From NCBI GenBank assembly GCA_002315235.1, contig DCGK01000037.1:624-9328 (forward strand): DNA of 8,705 nucleotides. The letters are read 5' to 3'. Source of the DNA: Ruminococcus sp. UBA1780. GTDB lineage: Bacteria > Bacillota > Clostridia > Oscillospirales > Ruminococcaceae. Made by a program: the position numbers and the translations under genes. This document shows, one piece after another, positions 1-6,806 of the stretch; position 1 is the first letter of the stretch, and every line of letters starts with the position of its first letter. The notes beneath the pieces were generated by a model that saw only the letters and a list, made by a program, of their open reading frames with translations, did not search any database and was not told the DNA's origin.

Positions 1-1077
1 AGGAGTAACTGCATCCATCGATGACATCGAGGTATGCATATGAAGCTCAACACGCTTTACTTCAGCAGTATCCTTCTTCTGAACACGCTTTGCAGTAACA
101 ATGGAATCTGCCATAATGGAGATATCCTTTGCAAAATTATCAAAGTCAATACGCCCGTTTATAACGATGCTTGTACCCTTCTTTACAGTATCAAGGCCTG
201 ATTCGGCAATTTTGTCGTTCTTTTCAAATACCTTGACAAGAAGTGAACCTGTGTAGTCTGTAATTGTAAAGGTGAAAACTGTTCTTTCGCCTTTGATTTC
301 CTTGCTTTCAAGCTCAAAAACATCGCCCCATACAGTAACCTTTGAATTAAGCTGTTTTACTGCATCACATATCTTAAGTGCAGGTTCCTTTATTTCACGG
401 CCTCTTATAAGCTTTCCGAGTCCGTCCTCGAATTCGGCTGATATTCCGAGATTTCCAATCTGGACCTCACGGAAGTTCACCTGCTTAGGTGCTTCCTTTG
501 AACCGCCTGAAGGAGGTGCTGACGGAGCTGCACTGAACTGTTCGGTATGTTTAGGAAGAGCAGCGAGTGTCTCCTCAATCATTTTTTCGTGGTTTTCCTT
601 TGAAACCTCAAGATTACCTGTAAGCTTAACCTTATAGTCAAGGTCAAATTCCTGTTTGATAAGCGATGACATTTCACGGGTAAAGTTTGATTTTTCAAGA
701 AGTTCACCGCCGCCGTTTTTCAGATCAATAATAATTGTATTGTCTTCCATCGACACATCACAGTTATCAAGAAATCCGTTTACAGCTGAGATTTTTCTCT
801 TAAGCTTCCACTTAAGTGTTTCAAAGTATTCAAGAGAAAAAAGCTCTGAAGGATAATGGCAGATAACATTTACCCTTTCAACTGAAAGACTTTTTCTGAG
901 ACTGTTTTCAAACTTTAAAGTACTCTCAAAGTCAATCAGTTCATTAAAATTAAGATAGAACGAAAATGAACGCAGATCAACCGTATATGTGATTTTAAAA
1001 ACACTGCCCTTTGAAATGTTCTCCGGTATCTCAACGTTAAATTCTTTTAGAAATTCAAGTATGTTCAGTTCGTTCAT
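1..1077 (-). CDS. polC: DNA polymerase III PolC-type, alpha subunit (N-terminal part, runs off the window)
   Basis: This is the replicative DNA polymerase with built-in 3'-5' exonuclease found in Firmicutes. Only the first 359 codons are present; the frame is open to base 1 with no stop. The start is ATG at 1077-1075, preceded by a GGAGAAG ribosome-binding site 15 nt or less after the ispG stop, so the two are cotranscribed. Residues 1-180 resemble the poorly conserved PolC N-terminal domain. Residues about 181-198 form a Pro/Ala/Ser/Gly linker. Residues about 246-330 fit the OB-fold (VTVWGDVFELESKE, then FTITDYTGSLLVKVFEK). The PHP domain starts at about 341 with KRVELHMHTSMSSMDAVTP, where HMH (346-348) is the metal-binding HxH motif. 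Full PolC proteins are around 1400 residues, so most of the PHP, exonuclease and polymerase parts lie to the left. In Bacillus polC also follows rasP, there with proS between. Identification rests on the OB/PHP junction and on context. Confidence 0.93.
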   Translation of the reverse strand, partial: MNELNILEFLKEFNVEIPENISKGSVFKITYTVDLRSFSFYLNFNELIDFESTLKFENSLRKSLSVERVNVICHYPSELFSLEYFETLKWKLKRKISAVNGFLDNCDVSMEDNTIIIDLKNGGGELLEKSNFTREMSSLIKQEFDLDYKVKLTGNLEVSKENHEKMIEETLAALPKHTEQFSAAPSAPPSGGSKEAPKQVNFREVQIGNLGISAEFEDGLGKLIRGREIKEPALKICDAVKQLNSKVTVWGDVFELESKEIKGERTVFTFTITDYTGSLLVKVFEKNDKIAESGLDTVKKGTSIVINGRIDFDNFAKDISIMADSIVTAKRVQKKDTAEVKRVELHMHTSMSSMDAVTP

Positions 1078-1092
1078 CTAACTTCTCCGTTC

Positions 1093-2130
1093 TTAAAGTT
1101 TTTCAATCTCTTTTAAAAGCTCGCTTACGATGTCAGACTCAGGAATCTTTCTGAGTATCTCACCTTTTTTAAACATAACAGCACACCCGTCACCGCCTGC
1201 GATTCCGATATCAGCTTCCTTAGCTTCACCGGGTCCGTTTACAACGCATCCCATTACGGCAACCTTAATATTCTTCTTTACATTTGCAAGTGCTTCCTCA
1301 ACCTCGCCCGCAACCCTGATAAGGTCAATTCTTGTTCTGCCGCATGTAGGACAGGAAACAAATTCAACACCGTCAGTCATGCCAAGGCCCTTGAGAATAT
1401 CTCTTGCCGCATATACTTCCCTTACAGGATCACCGGTAAGAGATACTCTGATTGTATCACCTATACCGTCTGCCAGAAGTGAGCCGATACCTATTGATGA
1501 CTTGATAATTCCCATTCTCTCAGTTCCGGCTTCAGTTACGCCGAGATGAAGCGGATAATCAGCAGTTTCGCTCATTTTTCTGTAGGCAGCAATCATGTTC
1601 TGAACGTTTGAGGATTTTATTGAAATAACAATATTGTCAAAATCATATCTGTTAAGAAGCTTTACATGACCCATTGCACTTTCAACAAGGGCTTCAGGAG
1701 TCGGACCGCCGTATTTTGCAAGTACTTCCTTTTCTACAGAACCTGAATTTACACCAATACGAATCGGAATGCCTCTGTTTGCACATGCATCAGCAACGGC
1801 CTTTACCCTGTCCATATCACCGATATTTCCGGGATTGATTCTTATTTTGTCTATTCCAGCTTCCGCAGCCATAAGTGCCAGACGATAATCAAAATGAATA
1901 TCTGCCACAAGAGGGATATTTACTGCTGATTTTATTGCAGGAATAAGTGCTACAGCTTCCTTGTCCGGAATAGCTGCGCGGATGATTTCACATCCTGCCT
2001 TTTCAAGTTCAACTGCCTGTCTTACGCTTCCTTCAATATCATCAGATCTTGTGTTCAGCATTGACTGTATATAAATATGACCGTTTCCGAATGTCAGGTC
2101 CTTAAGCTTTACCTGTTTAACATTTCTCAT
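1093..2130 (-). CDS. ispG: 4-hydroxy-3-methylbut-2-en-1-yl diphosphate synthase (HMBPP synthase, MEP pathway)
   Basis: IspG (GcpE) is a cytosolic [4Fe-4S] enzyme that reductively converts MEcPP to HMBPP, the penultimate step of the MEP isoprenoid pathway. The protein has 345 residues, the usual length for the two-domain bacterial form. The N-terminal TIM barrel carries the IQSMLNTRSDD element (about 21-31) and the IPLVADIHFDYRLA element (72-85). The C-terminal domain has the cluster ligands C260 and C263 in SCPTCGRTRIDL and C295 in MGCVVNGPGEAKEADIG. E302 in that last motif is the conserved acidic residue thought to complete the cluster site. All expected key residues are present. The start ATG at 2130-2128 has a GGAGG site (2144-2140) 9 nt upstream. 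It lies 19 nt after rseP and 15 nt before polC, so it is mid-operon and shares a transcript with dxr, the second enzyme of the same pathway. Confidence 0.97.
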   Translation of the reverse strand: MRNVKQVKLKDLTFGNGHIYIQSMLNTRSDDIEGSVRQAVELEKAGCEIIRAAIPDKEAVALIPAIKSAVNIPLVADIHFDYRLALMAAEAGIDKIRINPGNIGDMDRVKAVADACANRGIPIRIGVNSGSVEKEVLAKYGGPTPEALVESAMGHVKLLNRYDFDNIVISIKSSNVQNMIAAYRKMSETADYPLHLGVTEAGTERMGIIKSSIGIGSLLADGIGDTIRVSLTGDPVREVYAARDILKGLGMTDGVEFVSCPTCGRTRIDLIRVAGEVEEALANVKKNIKVAVMGCVVNGPGEAKEADIGIAGGDGCAVMFKKGEILRKIPESDIVSELLKEIEKL

Positions 2131-2149
2131 TTTTTAAATCCTCCGAAAA

Positions 2150-3274
2150 TCACTTATTAAATATCTTTGAAATATCGCCGATTGTGATTACAACCATAAG
2201 AAGCATCAGGCATGCAATACCGATAAAATGAACCATACCCTCCTTCTCTGCAGGTACAGGCTTTCTTCTGATTCCCTCGATAATAAGGAATACAAGTCGT
2301 CCGCCGTCAAGTGCAGGAAGCGGAAGAAGATTAAAAATACCGAGGTTAACTGAAATCATCATAATCAGTGACATAAGGCTTTCTATTCCATACGCTCTTA
2401 CTGTGCCGATAGCACTTACAATACCTACCGGACCGGAAAGATCATTAAGTCCGTACTGTCCTCTTACAAGGTCAATGAATGAAATCCAGATAAGCCTTGC
2501 TGTACTGAGTGTATCCCTGAATCCGTAGCTTACAACATTAAAGAAGTTCTTGTTTTCGACCCTGTAAACCTTGAAATCAGCATTTTCCTCTGCCTTTTTC
2601 AGTTCCCTGTCACCTGTGTACTCTTCCTTTGTATCGAACTTAACATAGTGCTCATAAGGAATCTCATCTGTTGCTTCTTCGATATAGTAATAGTATTCTC
2701 TGTAGAACTTAACATTCTTAAGCTCAGTCTTTACACCGTTACGCTTTACAACAAGATCAAACACACCGTCTTTACTGTTTGAAAACTTGTATGATATATC
2801 ACTGGTTGTAAATATGTGCATACCGTCCATGCTTATGATTTCATCGCCAGCCTGAAGTCCTGTAGCCTGACTTGATGAACCTGAAAGGAATTCACGTACC
2901 GTAGTTGTAGGAATAACTTCAGTAAGAAATCCTGCAGTTACTACAGCAATCAGAAACCCAAGAATAAGGTTCATGACCGGTCCGGCAAGTACAGTAGCGA
3001 TACGAAATCTTACCGGCTTGTTTCTGAACGCACGGGCATCCTCACTTGTATCATCCTCGCCTTCCATTGCACAGAATCCACCGACAGGAAGAAGTCTGAG
3101 TGAATACTCCGTTTCTCCTCTGGTAAACTTAAAAATCACCGGTCCCATTCCTATTGCAAATTTGTTTACTTTAATTCCGCTTAGCTTTGCAACCGCAAAA
3201 TGTCCGAATTCATGAAATGCAACAAGAAAACTGAACATCAGAAGTGCAATGATAATGTTTACAATACTGGTCAT
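2150..3274 (-). CDS. rseP: Site-2 intramembrane zinc metalloprotease (RseP/RasP family)
   Basis: This is a membrane-embedded M50-family protease that cuts transmembrane segments of anti-sigma factors and leftover signal peptides (RasP/YluC role in Bacillus). The zinc motif HEFGH is at residues 21-25 inside the first hydrophobic segment (about 4-27). The third ligand motif is PLPALDGGR near 317-326, with D323 as the likely zinc ligand. Hydrophobic segments follow at about 93-118, 300-320 and 347-367. A single PDZ domain fits about 120-190 (SSQATGLQAGDEIISMDG and onward). With 374 residues it is shorter than the two-PDZ E. coli protein. A charged, tyrosine-rich stretch (YREYYYYIEE at 191-200, continuing to about 245) separates the PDZ from the C-terminal membrane half. 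The start ATG has GGGAGG 5 nt upstream. The dxr-rseP-ispG-polC order supports the family call; the physiological substrate cannot be read from the sequence. Confidence 0.95.
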   Translation of the reverse strand: MTSIVNIIIALLMFSFLVAFHEFGHFAVAKLSGIKVNKFAIGMGPVIFKFTRGETEYSLRLLPVGGFCAMEGEDDTSEDARAFRNKPVRFRIATVLAGPVMNLILGFLIAVVTAGFLTEVIPTTTVREFLSGSSSQATGLQAGDEIISMDGMHIFTTSDISYKFSNSKDGVFDLVVKRNGVKTELKNVKFYREYYYYIEEATDEIPYEHYVKFDTKEEYTGDRELKKAEENADFKVYRVENKNFFNVVSYGFRDTLSTARLIWISFIDLVRGQYGLNDLSGPVGIVSAIGTVRAYGIESLMSLIMMISVNLGIFNLLPLPALDGGRLVFLIIEGIRRKPVPAEKEGMVHFIGIACLMLLMVVITIGDISKIFNK

Positions 3275-3301
3275 ACTGGCCTCCCGTCTTTGTCTGTAAA
3301 T

Positions 3302-3336
3302 CAGGTGAACGTCAGAATAAAACTGACCTTCACCGG
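3302..3336 (-). repeat. Intergenic hairpin between dxr and rseP (copy 2 of a repeated stem)
   Basis: On the minus strand the arms GGTGAAGGTCAG (3334-3323) and CTGACGTTCACC (3315-3304) pair over 12 positions with one internal G/G mismatch around a 7-nt loop, TTTTATT. One further C-G pair closes it beyond an A/G mismatch. It sits just after the dxr stop and about 30 nt before the rseP start. No U-run follows on the minus strand, so it is not a standard terminator in the operon direction; a role in transcript processing or protection is possible. The stem closely matches the hairpin at 6807-6841. Confidence 0.75.
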
Positions 3337-3344
3337 AAGTTTTA

Positions 3345-4487
3345 TTATTTTACTGAATTCATTACAAATTCTCTTGCAGCTGTATCTGCTGCAATTACAT
3401 CCTCGTAGCTTGTTATTTCACTGTATTCGAAATGCTCATAGGCAGCACGAACAAGTTCACCAATCTGCAGGAATTTGATCTTACCATCAAGGAATAAACC
3501 GACAGCAACTTCATTTGCGGCATTTACTATACAAGGATAAGCTCCTCCCTTTCTGATTGCTTCAATACACATAGCCAGACAGTCAAATGTTTCAAGGTCC
3601 GGACTTGCAAATGTAAGTGTGCCGTAGTCAGTAAGAGAAAGCCTTTTTGTAGGGCATTCTATTCTCTGCGGATACAGGAGAGCATACTGAATCGGAATTC
3701 TCATATCCGGAAAACCCATCTGTCCGATTACTGAATAATCCTCATACTCAACAGCTGAATGAAGAACGCTCTGTCTGTGAACAACAATCTCAATCTGATC
3801 AGGAGTAACATCAAAAAGCCATTTTGCTTCAATAAACTCAAGTCCCTTGTTCATAAGTGTTGATGAATCAATAGTAATCTTGTTTCCCATGCTCCAGTTC
3901 GGATGATTGAGTGCATCAGCCACCGTAACATCTGCAAGATCCTTCTTTGTTTTTCCGAAGAACGGACCGCCTGAAGCTGTAAGAATGATTTTGTTTATTC
4001 TATTCATACTGTTGCCCTGAAGGCACTGATAAATTGCAGAATGTTCGGAATCAACCGGATAAATCTTTACTCCTTTTCTTTCTGCTGCAGCCATAACAAG
4101 ATTACCGCCGGCTACCAGGGTTTCCTTGTTTGCAAGAGCTATATCCTTTCCGCTCTCTATGGCTGTAAGTGTAGGCAGAAGTCCGACCATGCCGACAACG
4201 GAGTTGAGAAGAATATCAGTATCGCTGTCAGAAGCAATCCTGCAGAGTCCGTCCATACCGCAAAGTATCTCTATATCTGTATCAGCAAGAGCATTTTTTA
4301 AATCGCCGTAATGTTTTTCGTCATAAATACAAACCATACGAGGTGAAAACTCTCTTGCCTGTTCCTCAAGCTTTTTCCAGCTGCTGTGTGCAGCAAGTGC
4401 CTGAATATCAAGTCCGTGTTTACGTGCAACATCAAGTGACTGAAGTCCAATTGAGCCTGTAGAACCTAAAACTGATACTCTTTTCAT
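3345..4487 (-). CDS. dxr: 1-deoxy-D-xylulose 5-phosphate reductoisomerase (MEP pathway)
   Basis: Dxr (IspC) is the cytosolic NADPH-dependent enzyme that rearranges and reduces DXP to MEP, the first committed step of non-mevalonate isoprenoid synthesis and the target of fosmidomycin. The 380-residue length is typical. The NADPH fold opens with GSTGSIG (8-14). ALANKETLVAGG starts at 117. The metal and substrate site is VDSEHSA (145-151, with D146 and E148). The flexible-loop region NHPNWSMG (194-201) is followed by TIDSSTLMNKGLEFIEA (MNKGLE 212-217). VHRQSVLHSAVEY starts at 236 and VNAANEVAV at 321. No key residue is missing. The start ATG at 4487-4485 has GGAGG (4499-4495) 7 nt upstream. A 137-nt gap separates it from cdsA; unlike most junctions in this operon, that gap carries a terminator-like hairpin, so dxr and the genes after it may be controlled separately. 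Confidence 0.97.
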   Translation of the reverse strand: MKRVSVLGSTGSIGLQSLDVARKHGLDIQALAAHSSWKKLEEQAREFSPRMVCIYDEKHYGDLKNALADTDIEILCGMDGLCRIASDSDTDILLNSVVGMVGLLPTLTAIESGKDIALANKETLVAGGNLVMAAAERKGVKIYPVDSEHSAIYQCLQGNSMNRINKIILTASGGPFFGKTKKDLADVTVADALNHPNWSMGNKITIDSSTLMNKGLEFIEAKWLFDVTPDQIEIVVHRQSVLHSAVEYEDYSVIGQMGFPDMRIPIQYALLYPQRIECPTKRLSLTDYGTLTFASPDLETFDCLAMCIEAIRKGGAYPCIVNAANEVAVGLFLDGKIKFLQIGELVRAAYEHFEYSEITSYEDVIAADTAAREFVMNSVK

Positions 4488-4499
4488 TTGAATACCTCC

Positions 4500-4544
4500 A
4501 TAAAAAAAGAAAATACAGGGCTAACAATTTACATGTTAGCCCTG
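4500..4544 (-). terminator. Intrinsic terminator-like hairpin with U-tract directly upstream of dxr
   Basis: On the minus strand the arms CAGGGCTAAC (4544-4535) and GTTAGCCCTG (4525-4516) form a perfect 10-bp stem. An extra A-T pair (4534/4526) leaves a 7-nt loop. The stem is followed at once by TATTTTCTTTTTTTAT (4515-4500), a U-rich tract, and the dxr ribosome-binding site GGAGG begins right after it. This is the layout of a Rho-independent terminator or attenuator pointing into dxr. It could end part of the cdsA transcription or be conditionally bypassed. Because four conserved genes lie downstream and no clear new promoter is visible between, complete termination here is unlikely. Confidence 0.72.
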
Positions 4545-4554
4545 ATATCTGTTG

Positions 4555-4617
4555 TTTAACCGCCGTACACAATGCACAGGCGGAATAAATGTCAGGCCGA
4601 AGACCTGATTTAACCGG
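4555..4617 (-). other. Structured leader between cdsA and dxr: two hairpins before the terminator-like stem
   Basis: Reading the minus strand from cdsA toward dxr, the first hairpin has arms TCAGG (4608-4604) and CCTGA (4596-4592) with a C-UUCG-G tetraloop and one bulged U. The second has arms CCGCC (4583-4579) and GGCGG (4564-4560) around a 14-nt loop. The 8-mer CGGTTAAA occurs twice, at 4616-4609 and 4562-4555. CCTGA of the first hairpin could also pair with the TCAGG that starts the terminator stem (4545-4541), giving a possible but short (5 bp) alternative fold. I do not recognise a known riboswitch or T-box motif. Confidence 0.45.
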
Positions 4618-4624
4618 TGTTACA

Positions 4625-5446
4625 TCAGATGTACATGTTTATAACTGACAGATATGCGTACATAAAAGGAGCAACAAACAGAACGCTGTCAAATCTGTCC
4701 ATAAAACCGCCGTGCCCCGGCATTATTTTTCCGTAATCCTTGATTCCGCACTGACGCTTGATAAGCGAAGCAGTAAGATCACCGACCGTGCCGAGAGCAG
4801 CACAGATCATGCCCAGGAAAAATGACGATATATAGTTTACTCCGCAGTCCTTTGCAAAAAAGGAAACGTATATAAAATTAAAAAGTATAAAAAACAGACC
4901 GTCAAATACGACACCGCCGATAAATCCCTCAACTGTCTTTTTAGGACTTATCTCAGGACAAAGCTTGTGTTTACCGAGAAATGTTCCTGTAAAATATGCT
5001 GCGGTATCTGCAATCCATGCTCCGCACAGCGTAAGCAGAATCAAAACTCCGCCATGTCGTTCCGTAAGAGCGTTAAGTCTGCAGATACTGGACATTGACA
5101 TGCTCAGAAGAAGCGGAACAAGAACACCGAATGCATGCTTTTCATAACTGATTTTCTTATGATAAGGCATATATGAAGCAAACATTCCCATTACAGCAGC
5201 CGTAGTTACAAGTGTATTAATACGACTGCTTCCGTATACTGTAATAAACGGATAAGCACCCGAAAACACCATTGCCAGTGCAGTCATGATTTTGTTTTCA
5301 AGACATCCTGCAGCCCTGTACAGCTCAAAAACTCCCAGCATTGTAAGAAGAGCAACTGCCGCAGGAAGCACCGCAGTATCAGCAAACCATATTACGGTAA
5401 CACCTATAACAATACCAACCAGAGATGAAATGATTCTTGTAAGCAA
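4625..5446 (-). CDS. cdsA: Phosphatidate cytidylyltransferase (CDP-diglyceride synthase)
   Basis: CdsA is an integral membrane enzyme that uses CTP and phosphatidic acid to make CDP-diacylglycerol, the branch-point precursor of phospholipids. The 273 residues are mostly hydrophobic, with about seven or eight membrane segments (for example 5-27, 54-71, 103-120, 180-198, 206-222 and 253-270). The family signature is intact near the C-terminus (about 227-253): SLIKR, then KDYGK, then PGHGGFMDRFD, with the metal-binding acidic residues. The AWIADTAAYFTGTFLGKHK stretch (143-161) and SPKKTVEGFIGG (167-178) are also characteristic. The start is TTG at 5446-5444. The only nearby ATG (5453-5451) is in another frame, and the first residues LTRIISSLVGI fit the family N-terminus. 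It begins 3 nt after the uppS stop, and its ribosome-binding site lies inside the uppS coding end, so translation is probably coupled. Confidence 0.95.
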   Translation of the reverse strand: MLTRIISSLVGIVIGVTVIWFADTAVLPAAVALLTMLGVFELYRAAGCLENKIMTALAMVFSGAYPFITVYGSSRINTLVTTAAVMGMFASYMPYHKKISYEKHAFGVLVPLLLSMSMSSICRLNALTERHGGVLILLTLCGAWIADTAAYFTGTFLGKHKLCPEISPKKTVEGFIGGVVFDGLFFILFNFIYVSFFAKDCGVNYISSFFLGMICAALGTVGDLTASLIKRQCGIKDYGKIMPGHGGFMDRFDSVLFVAPFMYAYLSVINMYI

Positions 5447-5449
5447 AAA

Positions 5450-6184
5450 TCATACACCTCCAAAGCGTCTCTGTCTGCCTGCATAAGCATGGAGAGCCTT
5501 GTCAAGCTCTGCCGGCAGGAAATCAGGCCAGAGAACATCTGAGAAATAGAATTCAGCATATGCGCACTGCCAGAGCATGTAGTTTGAAAGTCTGAGTTCT
5601 CCGCTCGGTCTTATAAGAAGATCGATGTCAGGATATTCTGTAGTGTAAATATGGTCAGAAATAGTTTTTTCGGTAATATCCTCAGGATTAAGTTCTCCGT
5701 CCTTAACCTTCTGTGCTATTCTCCGGGCAGCGTATTTGATTTCATCACGTCCGCCGTAGTTGATAGCAAGATAAAGTGTCATCTTGTCAAAATTCTTTGT
5801 ATCTTCCTCAACCTTGTCCATAAGTGCAATGAGTTCAGGAGAAAGAGCTGATCTGTCTCCCACGAATATCATTCTAACCTCTTCCTTGTAATAATCGGAA
5901 ACACGGTTAAGATACTGCATGAAAAGTCCCATAAGTGCAGTAATCTCTTCACTGGATCTCTTCCAGTTCTCTGTTGAAAATGCATAGAATGAAATACACT
6001 TAATGCCTATATCACGGCAGTAGCGAACTATCTTTTCAAATGTTCTTCCGCCTTCGGCATGACCAAAGGTTCTCGGCATCATGCGCTTTTTTGCCCATCT
6101 GCCGTTTCCGTCCATAATAAAACCGATATGATTCGGAAGAATCTCAGGTAGTTCTGAAGTTTTGTTGTTCTTTTTTATAGCCAT
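5450..6184 (-). CDS. uppS: Isoprenyl transferase, undecaprenyl-diphosphate synthase (cis-prenyltransferase)
   Basis: UppS condenses farnesyl diphosphate with eight isopentenyl diphosphates in cis to give C55 undecaprenyl diphosphate, the lipid carrier for peptidoglycan and other wall polymers. The 244-residue length is normal. HIGFIMDGNGRWAKKR (19-34) holds the diphosphate-binding loop and catalytic Asp (D25). GHAEGG (41-46) includes the conserved His. FYAFSTENWKRS (66-77) is the flexible-loop region. NYGGRDEI is at 142-149. RPSGELRLSNYMLWQ (192-206) and YAEFYFSDVLWPDF (209-222) complete the C-terminal signatures. The usual RTSGE/RTGGE motif reads RPSGE here, a mild variation. The start ATG at 6184-6182 follows CAGGAG with a short 4-nt spacer, 30 nt after frr. 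Its substrates come from the pathway containing Dxr and IspG, encoded downstream in the same unit. Confidence 0.96.
   Translation of the reverse strand: MAIKKNNKTSELPEILPNHIGFIMDGNGRWAKKRMMPRTFGHAEGGRTFEKIVRYCRDIGIKCISFYAFSTENWKRSSEEITALMGLFMQYLNRVSDYYKEEVRMIFVGDRSALSPELIALMDKVEEDTKNFDKMTLYLAINYGGRDEIKYAARRIAQKVKDGELNPEDITEKTISDHIYTTEYPDIDLLIRPSGELRLSNYMLWQCAYAEFYFSDVLWPDFLPAELDKALHAYAGRQRRFGGV
5457..5461 (-). promoter_or_regulatory. Ribosome-binding site of cdsA, inside the uppS 3' end
   Basis: GGAGG on the minus strand lies 10 nt before the TTG codon at 5446-5444, and the same bases encode part of the terminal FGGV of UppS. The out-of-frame ATG at 5453 sits only 3 nt from it and leads quickly to a stop, so the TTG is the supported start. 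Confidence 0.7.
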
Positions 6185-6214
6185 AATTCTCCTGTTATAA
6201 GACTCTCAGTCGGA

Positions 6215-6769
6215 TCAGATTGAAAGTATTTCCTTTTCCTTTTCTGCTACCATCTTGTCTGTATCATCACAGAACTTGTCTACAATCTTCTGAAGATCCT
6301 TTTCACACTGCTTAAGATCATCTTCAGTGATTTCTGAGTTCTTTTTCATATTCTTGAACTTGTCCATTGTATCACGTCTTACTGAACGGATTGAAACCTT
6401 TGCTTCCTCGCCGTACTTCTTTACAGTCTTGCAGAGTTCCTTACGTCTTTCTTCTGTAAGCTGCGGGAATATAAGTCTGAGTGTCTTTCCGTCATTTACC
6501 GGTGTGATACCGATATCTGAAGTAAGGATAGCCTTTTCAATTGCCTTAAGTGCTGATGCATCATACGGCTGGATGAGAAGTGTTCTTGCTTCTGTTACTG
6601 ATACTGATGCCATCTGGTTTACAGGAGTCATTGCACCCCAGTATTCGGCCTGTACCTTGTTGAGTACTTCAGGGTTAGCACGTCCTGCTCTTACTGCTGA
6701 GTATTCTCTTGCAAGAGAGTCAAGTGTTTTCTGCATTTTTTCCTTAGCTGCGTTCAAAGTTTCCTTCAT
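6215..6769 (-). CDS. frr: Ribosome recycling factor
   Basis: RRF acts with EF-G to split post-termination ribosomes so that they can start again; it is a cytosolic, essential protein. The 184 residues match the near-universal length of about 185. Domain I helices include the YSAVRAGRANP stretch (23-33), and domain II follows with TPVNQMASVSV and ARTLLIQPYD (61-70). ISIR-type helix residues appear as SIRSVRRDTMDKFK (126-139). The C-terminus is rich in Lys and Glu, as expected for the long helix. The start ATG at 6769-6767 has GAGGAG (6784-6779) 9 nt upstream. It follows pyrH after a 104-nt gap with a hairpin; pyrH-frr adjacency is the standard bacterial order. Confidence 0.97.
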   Translation of the reverse strand: MKETLNAAKEKMQKTLDSLAREYSAVRAGRANPEVLNKVQAEYWGAMTPVNQMASVSVTEARTLLIQPYDASALKAIEKAILTSDIGITPVNDGKTLRLIFPQLTEERRKELCKTVKKYGEEAKVSIRSVRRDTMDKFKNMKKNSEITEDDLKQCEKDLQKIVDKFCDDTDKMVAEKEKEILSI

Positions 6770-6806
6770 GATATAATTCTCCTCTTTTCACTGTTATGTC
6801 ATATAT

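Noticed and set aside
272..856. Plus-strand reading frames of 121 and 66 codons opposite polC
   Set aside because: They are antisense to a clear PolC reading frame that continues to the edge, and neither has a ribosome-binding site or recognisable domain.
1130..1549. 139-codon plus-strand reading frame
   Set aside because: It lies fully antisense to the conserved ispG gene and reads as a Ser/Pro/Ile-rich shadow with no motif.
3302..3350. dxr-rseP hairpin read as a plus-strand terminator, since TTTTATTATTTT follows on that strand
   Set aside because: No plus-strand gene ends nearby, so a terminator in that direction has nothing to terminate; the T-rich bases mostly belong to the dxr 3' end.
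6327..6776. 149-codon plus-strand reading frame opposite frr
   Set aside because: It is antisense to the whole of a full-length conserved frr; its composition (Ser, Phe, Leu) is that of a complementary-strand shadow.
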